Source: Leifsonia sp. fls2-241-R2A-40a (GTDB lineage: Bacteria > Actinomycetota > Actinomycetes > Actinomycetales > Microbacteriaceae). From it: DNA of 64,000 nt. Shown here piece after piece: positions 20,639 to 29,102 of this stretch. Where the stretch lies: positions 3,685,334 to 3,749,333 of the forward strand of contig NZ_JARVRS010000001.1 in assembly GCF_030209575.1 (NCBI RefSeq), read 5' to 3'. Numbering within the stretch: position 1 is the first letter of the stretch; each line of letters starts with the position of its first letter. The notes under the pieces were generated by a model. The model did no database searches. It saw only the letters and a program-made list of their open reading frames with translations, and was not told the DNA's origin. The position numbers and the translations under genes were made by a program.

Positions 20639-22015
20639 TCAGCCGAGTTCCTTCCACCCCTCCGGACCTTCCGAGCCGGCCGGGTACTCCTCGATGGGCA
20701 CGCGCCCGTGATGCCATGCCGTGAGCACCGGCTCGACGATGCGCCAGCACTCGACAGCGGTATCCGCCCGCACCGACAGCGTGGGGTCGCCGTCGAGGAT
20801 GCCCTCGAGCACCTCCGCGTAGGCCAGTAGCTCGCCGGGGCCGAAATCAGCGGTGAGGGAGGCGCGCTCCAGTTCGTACGGATCGTTGGACCCGTTGATG
20901 TTGATCTCGAACGACATCGAGTCGGGGGCGAACATCAGGCGCAGCTTGGCCGGCTCCGTCCTCCCGGTCAACCCCGTCGGGATGTGCCGGGCCGGCGCGA
21001 ACGTGATCACCATCTCCCGGCGGCGACTGCCGAGCGCCTTCCCCGAGCGCAGCGTGAAGGGCACGCCCTTCCACCGCCACGTGTCGACCTCCAGGGTCAC
21101 TTCCGCCAGCGTCTCCGTCTCGCGCGAGGGGTCGACGCCCTCCTCGTCGGTGTACGCGGGGAGCTTCTTGCCGTCGATCTCGCCCGCCGCATACCGCGCC
21201 CGGCGGCTCGCGGTGACCGGGTCGTCGTTCCACACCCGGGTCGCGCGCAGCACGAGCTGCTTGGCATCGCGCAGGTCCGCTGCGCCCAGGGTCGAGGGCG
21301 GCTCCATCGCGAGAACCGCCATGACCTGCAGCAGGTGGCTCTGGATCATGTCCATCAGCGCGCCTGCGCCGTCGTAGTAGCGCGCCCGGCCCTCGAGAGC
21401 GAGCGTCTCGTCGTAGATGACGTCGACGCGCTCGATGTGCAGGCCGTCCCAGATCGGCTCCAGGATGCTGTTGGCGAAGCGCACTCCCAGGATGTTGAAC
21501 ACGCTGGAGCGGCCCAGGAAATGGTCTACCCGGTGGATCTGGTCCTCCGGGACGAGCCGGGCGAGCTGTTCGTTGAGCCGGATGGCGCTCTCGCGATCCG
21601 TGCCGAACGGCTTCTCGAGGGCGAGCGTCAGCCCCTTCGGCAGGTCGAACGTCCCCAGGGCCTCGCACGCCTTCGCGGTGACCGCGGGCGGCAGCGCGAA
21701 GTACAGCGCGGGCACGCCCTTCGTCTCCGACAGCAGCTTCTTCAGGTCGTCCGCGCTGGTGGCGTCGGCCTTCACGTAGCGGGTCTCCTTCAGCAGCCGC
21801 TCGACCGCCTCCCCCTTCGCGTCCACCGTCGCGAAGGACTTCTCGACGACGGAGCGCCACCCGTCGTCGTCGAGACCGTCGCTGCTCGAGCCGATCAACG
21901 TGAAAGCCCGGTCCGGCTTGTCGGTCAGCAGCTGGCCGATGGCAGGGAGGAGGAGCCGTGACGTGAGGTCGCCGGATGCTCCGAGAATCACAAGAGTGTC
22001 CACGGACTGCGTCAT
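20639..22015 (-). CDS. zwf: Glucose-6-phosphate 1-dehydrogenase
   Basis: This 458-residue enzyme starts the oxidative pentose phosphate pathway. It has the nucleotide-binding motif VILGASGDLTSRLL at the N terminus, the substrate/active-site region IHRVDHFLGRSSVFNIL (catalytic His in RVDH) and conserved ALEKPFGTD. ATG 22013-22015 is preferred over the one nine bases upstream because a TACTGT box ends exactly seven bases before it (22023-22028), a leaderless arrangement. It is divergent from the GH15 gene with 29 bases between starts. No opcA or tkt lies beside it, so this may be a second, stand-alone copy. Confidence 0.93.
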   Translation of the reverse strand: MTQSVDTLVILGASGDLTSRLLLPAIGQLLTDKPDRAFTLIGSSSDGLDDDGWRSVVEKSFATVDAKGEAVERLLKETRYVKADATSADDLKKLLSETKGVPALYFALPPAVTAKACEALGTFDLPKGLTLALEKPFGTDRESAIRLNEQLARLVPEDQIHRVDHFLGRSSVFNILGVRFANSILEPIWDGLHIERVDVIYDETLALEGRARYYDGAGALMDMIQSHLLQVMAVLAMEPPSTLGAADLRDAKQLVLRATRVWNDDPVTASRRARYAAGEIDGKKLPAYTDEEGVDPSRETETLAEVTLEVDTWRWKGVPFTLRSGKALGSRRREMVITFAPARHIPTGLTGRTEPAKLRLMFAPDSMSFEININGSNDPYELERASLTADFGPGELLAYAEVLEGILDGDPTLSVRADTAVECWRIVEPVLTAWHHGRVPIEEYPAGSEGPEGWKELG

Positions 22016-22044
22016 GCCGATCACAGTACGTCCATACTGGGAAT

Positions 22045-23820
22045 ATGTCGCTCCCCATCGAGGATTACGCCCTGATCAGTGACTGCTTCACCGGGGCCCT
22101 CGTCGGGAAGGACGGAAGCATCGACTGGCTGTGCCTTCCGCGCTACGACTCGCGCTCCACCTTCGGCGCGCTCCTCGGCACCGAGGACCACGGGCGCTGG
22201 CTGCTCGCCCCGAGCGACGCGTCGGCGACCAGCAGCCGCCGGTACGAGCAGGACACGATGATCCTCGTGACCAGGTGGCGCACCGACGAGGGCGAGGTCG
22301 AAGTCGTCGACGCCATGCCGATGGACGACCACCGCGCGGACATCGTCCGCCGCGTGCGCGGAGTCAGCGGCACGGTGCGGATGCGCCAGGATCTGCGCAT
22401 CCGCTTCGGCTACGCGGACGCCATGCCCTGGGTGCGCCAGGAGAAGACCAAGCACCCCCACACGCTGATCGCGGTGGCCGGGCCCGACGCGATCGTCGTG
22501 CGGGGCGCCCAGCTCCACCCGGCCAATCACTCGCACCAGGGCGAGTTCACGGTGCGGGCCGGCGAGACGGTCGACATCACCATGACCTGGTTCCCGTCGC
22601 ACCGGGATGCCCCGGCCGCACTCGATGTCGAGACCGCGCTGCAGCACACGCGCGAGTGGTGGACGGACTGGGCCAGGGGATGCGCCCACCAGGGGCCCTA
22701 CCACGACGAAGTCGTCCGCTCGTTGATCATCCTGCGCGCCCTCTCGCACCTGGAGACCGGCGGCATCGTGGCCGCGGCCACCACCTCCCTTCCGGAGGCG
22801 TTCGGCGGCGAGCGCAACTGGGACTACCGCTACGTGTGGCTGCGGGACGCATCCCTCACCATCGGAGTGCTCCTCTCCCACGGCTACAACGACTACGTCG
22901 ACCACTGGCGCGACTGGCTGCTGCGCGCGATCGCGGGCGACCCGGGCGATGTGCAGATCATGTACGGCCTCGCCGGTGAGCGCGACCTGAGCGAGCGGAT
23001 CATCGACAGCCTCCCCGGCTACCAGGGGGCGCATCCGGTCCGGGTGGGCAACGACGCCTCGCACCAGTTCCAGGCCGACGTCATCGGCGAGGTCATGCTG
23101 GGACTCGACCACGGCCGTCGCGCCGGCAACGCCGAGACGCGGTTCTCCTGGGCGCTGCAGCGGGCGCTCATGGGCTACCTGGAGGCGCACTGGCGCGAGC
23201 CGGACCACGGCATCTGGGAGATCCGCGACCAACCGCAGCAGTTCACGCACTCCCGCGCCCTGGTGTGGGCGGCCTTCGACTGCGCCATCCGCGGCGTCGA
23301 AGAGTTCGGCCTCGACGGACCGGTCGAGCGCTGGAAGCGCGAGCGCGAAGCGATCCGCGCCGACATCGAGGCGAACGGGTGGGATGCGCACCGCGGCACG
23401 TACGTGCAGCACTACGGCACCACCGAGGTGGATGCGTCACTCCTGCAGCTCTCCCAGGTCGGCTACGTCGACGCCGACGACCCACGGATGCTGGGGACCG
23501 TCCGCGCGCTCGAGGAGGACCTCCTGCGCGACGGCCTGCTGCTCCGCTACCGCACCGAGAGCGGGGTGGACGGCCTGCCGCCGGGCGAGCATCCCTTCCT
23601 CGCCTGCTCGTTCTGGCTGGTGGAGCAGTACGCCACCTCGGGTCGTCACGACGATGCCGTGCGGCTGATGGACCGGCTGGTCGGGCTGGCGAACGACGTC
23701 GGTATGCTCTCCGAGGAATATGACGTCGAGGCCCGCTCCCATGCGGGCAACACCCCGCAGGCGCTCACGCATCTCGCGCTGGTCCGCGCGGCCGACGCGA
23801 TCGCCGGGGCGCAGCTGTGA
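22045..23820 (+). CDS. Glycoside hydrolase family 15 (glucoamylase or trehalase type)
   Basis: This 591-residue protein starts MSLPIEDYALISDCFTGALV, the standard opening of cytoplasmic GH15 enzymes, followed by GSIDWLCLPRYDSRSTFGALLG. An N-terminal beta-sandwich (to about residue 230) is followed by an (alpha/alpha)6 barrel with GERNWDYRYVWLRDASLTIG and the catalytic-glutamate regions EAHWREPDHGIWEIRD and LSEEYDVEARSHAGNTPQAL. It cleaves glucose from alpha-glucans or trehalose; some actinobacterial members of this group are trehalases, which would fit the otsAB genes in this window. No signal peptide, so it acts in the cytoplasm. Its stop overlaps clpS by four bases. Confidence 0.9.
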   Translation: MSLPIEDYALISDCFTGALVGKDGSIDWLCLPRYDSRSTFGALLGTEDHGRWLLAPSDASATSSRRYEQDTMILVTRWRTDEGEVEVVDAMPMDDHRADIVRRVRGVSGTVRMRQDLRIRFGYADAMPWVRQEKTKHPHTLIAVAGPDAIVVRGAQLHPANHSHQGEFTVRAGETVDITMTWFPSHRDAPAALDVETALQHTREWWTDWARGCAHQGPYHDEVVRSLIILRALSHLETGGIVAAATTSLPEAFGGERNWDYRYVWLRDASLTIGVLLSHGYNDYVDHWRDWLLRAIAGDPGDVQIMYGLAGERDLSERIIDSLPGYQGAHPVRVGNDASHQFQADVIGEVMLGLDHGRRAGNAETRFSWALQRALMGYLEAHWREPDHGIWEIRDQPQQFTHSRALVWAAFDCAIRGVEEFGLDGPVERWKREREAIRADIEANGWDAHRGTYVQHYGTTEVDASLLQLSQVGYVDADDPRMLGTVRALEEDLLRDGLLLRYRTESGVDGLPPGEHPFLACSFWLVEQYATSGRHDDAVRLMDRLVGLANDVGMLSEEYDVEARSHAGNTPQALTHLALVRAADAIAGAQL

Positions 23821-24140
23821 CCCTCGTCGTGAACGCCGGCCCGGGCACCCTGCAGCAGCCCGGCATCGCGGAGGAGACGAGCACCGAGGACCTCCTCCAG
23901 CTCGGCTCCCCGTGGGTCACGATCGTGTGGAACGACCCCGTCAACCTGATGAGCTACGTCACCTACGTGTTCCAGACGTACTTCGGGTTCCCCCGGCCCG
24001 AGGCCGAGCGCCGGATGATGCTCGTCCACACGGAGGGCCGGGCCGTGGTGGCGACGGGGACGCGGGAGGAGATGGAACGCCACGTGGAGGCGATGCACGA
24101 GTACGGGCTGTGGGCGACCCTGACCAAGGCGGACGCGTGA
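23817..24140 (+). CDS. clpS: ATP-dependent Clp protease adaptor ClpS
   Basis: This 107-residue adaptor delivers N-end-rule substrates to the Clp protease. The core PWVTIVWNDPVNLMSYVTYVF, the LVHTEGRAVVATGTREEMERH segment and the GLWATL end are classic ClpS. The first 25 residues are a flexible tail. GTG 23817 overlaps the previous stop (GTGA), and its own stop overlaps the start of the DUF2017 gene in the same way, so the three are translationally coupled. Confidence 0.93.
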   Translation: MTLVVNAGPGTLQQPGIAEETSTEDLLQLGSPWVTIVWNDPVNLMSYVTYVFQTYFGFPRPEAERRMMLVHTEGRAVVATGTREEMERHVEAMHEYGLWATLTKADA

Positions 24141-24640
24141 TCCCGTTCCGCCGCCGCCGGGACGGCACGGTCGCGGCGACGTTCTCGCGCGACGAGGCCC
24201 GGCTGCTGCTCTCGCTCGCCGAGGAGGCGGTCGAGCTGGCACGCGCGGCGGCCGCACCGGAGAACCACGTCACCGACCCGGCGCTCGGCAGGCTCCTCCC
24301 GGACGCCTACCCGGACGACCCGGAGGCATCCGCCGAGTTCCGGCGGTTCACCGCGGCGGGACTGGCCGACCGCAAGGAGCTCAACGCCCGCGCGCTGATC
24401 GACAGTCTCTCGCAGCCGTCGACCGGCTCGGTCAAGGTCGTGCTCGACCAGGCCCAGGCGACCGCGTGGCTGCGGACGATCACCGACCTGCGCCTCGTGC
24501 TCGCCGCCCGCCTCGGCATCCGTGAGGACGGCGACGAGGGGGACGTGCACGACGACGAGTCGGCGATGCAGCGGGCGGTCTACGACTGGCTGGCCGGCGT
24601 GCAGGAATTGCTGGTGCTGGCCGTCCGTCCGCGCCGGTAG
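24137..24640 (+). CDS. DUF2017 family protein
   Basis: This 167-residue cytoplasmic helical protein is coupled to clpS by the overlap GTGA at 24137-24140. Features are the N-terminal basic start IPFRRRRDG, FSRDEARLLLSLAEEAVELA, LLPDAYPDDPEASAEFRRFT and WLRTITDLRLVLAARLGI. DUF2017 genes follow clpS in many actinobacteria; function unknown, but the linkage suggests a part in regulated proteolysis. Confidence 0.85.
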   Translation: MIPFRRRRDGTVAATFSRDEARLLLSLAEEAVELARAAAAPENHVTDPALGRLLPDAYPDDPEASAEFRRFTAAGLADRKELNARALIDSLSQPSTGSVKVVLDQAQATAWLRTITDLRLVLAARLGIREDGDEGDVHDDESAMQRAVYDWLAGVQELLVLAVRPRR

Positions 24641-24654
24641 CTCCCCGCGCTCGA

Positions 24655-25776
24655 CTAGACCGGGTACCGCACGGCGGCGGCCGCCGCTCCCCCGCCCGGG
24701 ACGTCCTCGGCACGCAGCGCATAGACCTTGGCCTTGGACCCGAGCGCACGGCGGAGGATCTCGTCCACGACGCCATACTCTCCCGGCTCGTCGTCGTCGC
24801 CGAACTCGATCACACCGGTTTCGTCGTCGACCGCGCCCGGCACGCGGCGGTCGATGTCGATGACGAGCGACTCGACGGCTCCGAACGTGGCCGCGCGGGC
24901 GATGTCGCTGAGGTCGACGAGCGCGGTCCCCGCCGCGATGCGGGCCTCGTACGCCTCGCGGAGGTCCGCGACCTTGCTCGCGTAGAGGCGGTCGAGCACG
25001 CCCCGCGCGGCGGCGGCGAGCTCCTCATCCGTCTTGTCCTCCGGGTTTCCGCTGATCGTCTCGGCGACGAGCCGGGGATGCTCGCCGGCACCGCGAAAGA
25101 TGCCCGCGAGCGGTTCCGCCGCGGCAAGGATCAAGGGCTCGGTGGAGTTGACCAGCACGGGGTGCAGCACGCGCTCGATGGCCTGGACGTACTCGAGCAT
25201 CCGCACCTTGTGACCCTCGGACCCCTGGATCCGCCCGTCCGGCGACCGGCCGCTCACGGAGTCCAGCCCCACCGCATCGGCGACGTTCCGCGGCATTCCG
25301 GGCACGTCGATCCGCTCCGGCGGGCGGTCGGGTGTGATGTGCAGCAACCGTACCGAGTTGCCCGCGAGCGCCAGGATCATCGCGGACTGGGGGAAGGTCA
25401 GCGCGCGCAGCAGCGGCTTGATGTAGAACCGGTCGGCGATCTCGCACGCCGTCGTCAGACGGTTGGGCAGGCGGAAGGTCTGCGCGAGGTCGCCGTCGAG
25501 GAAGACCGCGAGGGAGCGGGACTGATATCGCCAGAAGTCGCGGTCCTCGAGGATGAGCTCCCCTTCGGCCTGCACGGCCTGGATGCGATCCCGCGGCACC
25601 GAAAGCTTCTCGAGTGCTCGCACGGCGCTGGCGAGGTGGTTCTTCAGTTCGATCCGGGCCCGGTCCGCCTCCGGCGGGGTGGTGCCGGTCGGAAGGTAGA
25701 TGCTCACGCAGCCGGCTTGCCGCATCGCGGCGAACCCTTCGACGTCGGCTTTGGTGGGAATGTCCTTGTACTCCAC
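24655..25776 (-). CDS. baeRF-type (eRF1/Vms1-like) protein
   Basis: This 373-residue protein starts at GTG 25774-25776 behind a strong AGGAGGAG site. The order is an N-terminal domain with CVSIYLPTGTTPPEADRARI, a middle domain (TTACEIADRFYIKPLLRALT, ALAGNSVRLLHITPD) and a C-terminal domain (LADRLYASKVADLREAYEAR-like region, GAVESLVIDIDRRVPG). This matches the bacterial archaeo-eukaryotic release-factor families proposed to act on stalled ribosomes or modified rRNA; no biochemical role can be read here. It sits between clpS-DUF2017 (convergent) and the sugar operon (divergent). Confidence 0.75.
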   Translation of the reverse strand: MEYKDIPTKADVEGFAAMRQAGCVSIYLPTGTTPPEADRARIELKNHLASAVRALEKLSVPRDRIQAVQAEGELILEDRDFWRYQSRSLAVFLDGDLAQTFRLPNRLTTACEIADRFYIKPLLRALTFPQSAMILALAGNSVRLLHITPDRPPERIDVPGMPRNVADAVGLDSVSGRSPDGRIQGSEGHKVRMLEYVQAIERVLHPVLVNSTEPLILAAAEPLAGIFRGAGEHPRLVAETISGNPEDKTDEELAAAARGVLDRLYASKVADLREAYEARIAAGTALVDLSDIARAATFGAVESLVIDIDRRVPGAVDDETGVIEFGDDDEPGEYGVVDEILRRALGSKAKVYALRAEDVPGGGAAAAAVRYPV

Positions 25777-25864
25777 GGAAGCTCCTCCTGCCCCATCGGT
25801 GCGGCGTCGTCGGTCGCGGTGCGGCCAGTCTGGTCGTGCGACCGGGCGCTTCACAAGACTCACG

Positions 25865-25909
25865 TTGACTTTCTCGATACGAAGGCATACCGTCCTTTAA
25901 ACCGGTTTA
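25865..25909 (+). promoter_or_regulatory. Promoter and LacI-type operator of the sugar operon
   Basis: A -35 box TTGACT (25865-25870), a 17-base spacer and a -10 box TACCGT (25888-25893) are followed immediately by the palindrome TAAACCGGTTTA (25898-25909). The operator would cover the transcription start, the classical position for repression. The central CG and A/T flanks fit LacI-family operators; the lacI gene is the second gene of this operon. Confidence 0.75.
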
Positions 25910-25955
25910 GATGACGGCTCCGATCGGAGCCGCCCCATTCCATGAGGGGTACGCA

Positions 25956-28055
25956 ATGATGCGCAACCGACAACTGACGATGCCGTGGGCGGCGCTCGCT
26001 CTCGCCCTGGGCGCCGCACTCGCGGTGACGGCCACGGGCCTGCCGGCGCAGGCCGCTGAGGCCGCCGCCCGCACAGGAACCGCGCCGGCCGCCGGCGCTG
26101 CCGCGACTCCATCGCCTCAGCCGAAGCTGACGAATCTGGCGCACCTCGACTTCCTGCTCGACGACGACCCGCTGCTCCCGGGCGTCGCCGGACACACCAC
26201 CTACCGCGTCGCGGAGGAACCCGTGGCCCGCGCCCCGTGGGTGTACGCCGACCGCCAGTCCGACGGCACCTTCCACCGTGTGGGCGGCGGACCGATCACC
26301 GACGCGGCCCGCGGCTGGTACGCCCAGGGCGCCTACGACGCCGACGACATCTCGCGCGCCGCGGTCGTCTACCTCCGCGACTGGAAGCAGAACGGCACCG
26401 CGACGAGCCGAACCAGCGCGTACCAGCTCCTGCGCTCCCTGACCTACCTGCAGACCGCGGACGGACCGAACGCCGGCAACGTTGTGCTGTGGCAGCAGCA
26501 CGACGGCACGCTGAACCCGTCCGCCATCCCGAAGGAACTGCCCGACCCGTCCGATTCGGCCGAGTCGTTCTGGCTGGCGCGCACGGTGTGGGCCCTCGGC
26601 GAGGGCTACGCCGGCTTCCGGACCGCGGATCCGGCCTTCGCGTCCTTCCTGGCCGACCGGATGGACCTGGCGCTCGCCGCGCTCGGCCGTCAGTCGCTCG
26701 CCCAGTACCCGCAGACCCAGGTGGCCAACGGCGTCACCGTCCCCGGCTGGCTGATCGTCGGCAGTGCCGGCGCGACAGCGGAGGCGGTGCTCGGGCTGAG
26801 CGCCTACGCCGCCGCACGGCCGTCCGACACCGCGGCTCGAACCGCGCTCGCCAACTACTCCGCGGGCATCGCCAAGCTGCAGAGCGGCGGGATCGGTCAG
26901 TGGCCGTTCGGCGCCCTGCTCCCCGAGGCGAACTCCCCGACCTTCTGGCACGCCTGGGCCGGGATGGAGCCGGCGGCTCTGACCGCCGCCGCCACCGTGC
27001 TCGGCGATTCCTCGCTGCAGCGCGCCGCCACTACGGACCTCGCCCAGTTCACCGCGCAACTGCTCGCCACCGGCGGACCCGACAACGGATGGACGCCCAC
27101 CCCGGCCGACCGGACCCAGATCGCCTACGGCGTCGACTCGCGGCTCGAAGGCCTGGTCGCCGCGTCCGACGCGACCGGCGCAACCGGTCTCGCGGCCCTC
27201 GCCGGAGCACAGGGCGCCTGGTACTTCGGCGCCAACCGCGCCGGGACGCCCGCCTACGACCCGGCGACCGGTGTCTGCGTCGACGGCATCGCCGCCGACG
27301 GCACGGTCAACCGCAACTGCGGCGCCGAGTCCGTCATCCACACGCAGCTGAGCATGTTGGCGCTGGATGCGCATCCCGCCATCGCCCGCGCCGCGACCGC
27401 CCTCACCCGCACCACCGCGACGGTCGGGCTGACCGTGGCCGAGGCGGAGACCGGCACCACGACCGGGCCCGCGACCGTCGTGACCCCGCCGTCCGCATGG
27501 ACCGGCTCGGCCAACTGGTCCGGGGGTGCCTACCTGCAGGCCGGCAACGGGTCGACGGTGACGATCGCGCTCCCCGCGGGTCACCCGGCCGCGCGCATCC
27601 TGCCGATCGCCGACCTCGGTCCCGGCGGCTCGGGCACCACCAACTGGACCGCCTCCGTCGGCCGCTTCACCCTCCCGCTCGGACGCACCGACAACGTGCG
27701 CCCCGGCGCGCAGGGCATCGCGCCCAGCCCGGTGTTCCTGCTGCCGCAGACCCTCCCCGTCCCGGTCCCCGCGCAGGCCACGTCGGTGACAGCCCGCGTG
27801 TCGGGCACAGCGCGCCTCGACGCGCTGCTCGTGCAGCCGGTCGTCTCGCACCTCGGACTCGCGGGAAGCACGTCGCTCGACGTCTACGTCAACGCGACCC
27901 GGCTGCCGGTGCCGCAGAAGCTCGACGCGGCCGGCCCCGTGACCGTGACCCGGTACGACTCGACCGGACACCAGGTCGGACGCGCCCAGACCGTCGGCTC
28001 CCGCGGCATCGTGCTCGTCCAGCCGGGAGGCTTCACCACGGTGAGCCCGCGATGA
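25956..28055 (+). CDS. Secreted protein of unknown family in a GH130 sugar operon
   Basis: This 699-residue exported protein starts at ATG 25956 behind GAGGGG. A Sec signal (MPWAALALALGAALAVTATG, then cleavage near AQA-AEAA) is followed by a long helical, repeat-like domain (about residues 60-480). It contains recurring paired helices such as SFWLARTVWALGEGYAGFR and TAEAVLGLSAYAAARPS and aromatic/acid clusters (SPTFWHAWAGMEPA), like an (alpha/alpha)n barrel. Two conserved-looking cysteines flank GVCVDGIAADGTVNRNCG. The last 200 residues look like a beta-sandwich. The order resembles a glycoside hydrolase plus accessory domain, but I recognise no CAZy family and cannot name catalytic residues. 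Its stop overlaps the lacI start (ATGA). It could release mannosides outside the cell for the transporter that follows. Confidence 0.8.
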   Translation: MMRNRQLTMPWAALALALGAALAVTATGLPAQAAEAAARTGTAPAAGAAATPSPQPKLTNLAHLDFLLDDDPLLPGVAGHTTYRVAEEPVARAPWVYADRQSDGTFHRVGGGPITDAARGWYAQGAYDADDISRAAVVYLRDWKQNGTATSRTSAYQLLRSLTYLQTADGPNAGNVVLWQQHDGTLNPSAIPKELPDPSDSAESFWLARTVWALGEGYAGFRTADPAFASFLADRMDLALAALGRQSLAQYPQTQVANGVTVPGWLIVGSAGATAEAVLGLSAYAAARPSDTAARTALANYSAGIAKLQSGGIGQWPFGALLPEANSPTFWHAWAGMEPAALTAAATVLGDSSLQRAATTDLAQFTAQLLATGGPDNGWTPTPADRTQIAYGVDSRLEGLVAASDATGATGLAALAGAQGAWYFGANRAGTPAYDPATGVCVDGIAADGTVNRNCGAESVIHTQLSMLALDAHPAIARAATALTRTTATVGLTVAEAETGTTTGPATVVTPPSAWTGSANWSGGAYLQAGNGSTVTIALPAGHPAARILPIADLGPGGSGTTNWTASVGRFTLPLGRTDNVRPGAQGIAPSPVFLLPQTLPVPVPAQATSVTARVSGTARLDALLVQPVVSHLGLAGSTSLDVYVNATRLPVPQKLDAAGPVTVTRYDSTGHQVGRAQTVGSRGIVLVQPGGFTTVSPR

Positions 28056-29074
28056 GTCCGGCCAACGTCACGATCAACGACGTCGCCCGCGCCGCGGGCG
28101 TCAGCAAGTCGCTCGTGTCGCTGACCCTCAACTCGCGTCCGGGGGTGGCGACGGAGACGCGGGAACGCATCCTGCAGACGGCGCGCGACCTCGGCTGGAC
28201 CCCGCATCCCGGCGCCCGGGGACTGACCACCCGGCGCGCGTACGCCCTCGGGCTCGTGCTCCGGCGCGAACCCCGGACGATCGAGGTGGACCCGTTCTTC
28301 GCCGCATTCATCGCCGGTGTCGAGACGGTGCTGTCGGAACGCGGTCACGTGCTGGTCCTCACCGTCGTGCCCGACCGTGAGGCGGAGGAGCGCGCCTACG
28401 AGCGGCTCGTCGCCGACAAGCGGGTCGACGGCTTCCTGCTCACCGACCTCCGCTCGGCGGATGAGCGCATCCCGCTCATCGCCCGGCTCGCCTCGTACGC
28501 CGTCTCGCTCGGCGCTCCCCCGGGCGGCAGCCCGTTCCCGGTCATCACCCGCGACTACGACGCGGGCATCGACGAGCTCGTCGCCCACCTCGTTGGGCTG
28601 GGCCACCGGCGCATCGCCCACGTCTCCGGCGACGAGCGGATGCTGCACGGGCTCCGCCGGCGCGAGCGCTTCGAGAGCGCGGCCCGTGCCGCCGGGATCT
28701 CGCCCGTCATCCTCACCACCGACTTCTCCCCCGAGCAGGGCGCCGAGGCAACCAAGGCCCTGCTCGATCGGGAGGACCACCCGACCGCGATCGTCTACGG
28801 GAACGACCCCATGGCGATCGCCGGTATGGGCGTCGCCCACGAGCGGGGACTCGACCTTCCGGCCGAGCTCTCGGTCACCGGACTGGACGGCTCGCACATC
28901 GGGTCGTTCATCTACCCCTCCCTCACCACCCTCGACAACGACCCGGCCGGCTGGGGCACCGCCGCCGCCACCGCGCTGCTGCGGCTGGCGGACCACGGCG
29001 AAGCGGACGACGTCGCACTCCCCCCGGCACGGCTGGTGGTGCGCGCCTCCACGGCGCCGCCGGCCAACAGCTGA
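28052..29074 (+). CDS. LacI family repressor
   Basis: This 340-residue regulator has an N-terminal helix-turn-helix, TINDVARAAGVSKSLVSLTL, a hinge helix (NSRPGVATETRERI) and a periplasmic-binding-protein-like sugar domain. The recognition segment (SKSLVS) is of the usual LacI type and fits the CG-centred operator at 25898-25909 upstream of the operon. It is translated from an ATG overlapping the stop of the secreted-protein gene, so it is autoregulated with the genes it controls. The inducer is probably a mannoside. Confidence 0.92.
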   Translation: MSPANVTINDVARAAGVSKSLVSLTLNSRPGVATETRERILQTARDLGWTPHPGARGLTTRRAYALGLVLRREPRTIEVDPFFAAFIAGVETVLSERGHVLVLTVVPDREAEERAYERLVADKRVDGFLLTDLRSADERIPLIARLASYAVSLGAPPGGSPFPVITRDYDAGIDELVAHLVGLGHRRIAHVSGDERMLHGLRRRERFESAARAAGISPVILTTDFSPEQGAEATKALLDREDHPTAIVYGNDPMAIAGMGVAHERGLDLPAELSVTGLDGSHIGSFIYPSLTTLDNDPAGWGTAAATALLRLADHGEADDVALPPARLVVRASTAPPANS

Positions 29075-29102
29075 ACACCCTCACAACCCGGAAAGGCTCA
29101 CC

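Noticed and set aside
25860..27971. 703-codon minus-strand frame
   Set aside because: Antisense to the secreted protein gene with low-complexity composition; it also spans the operon promoter.
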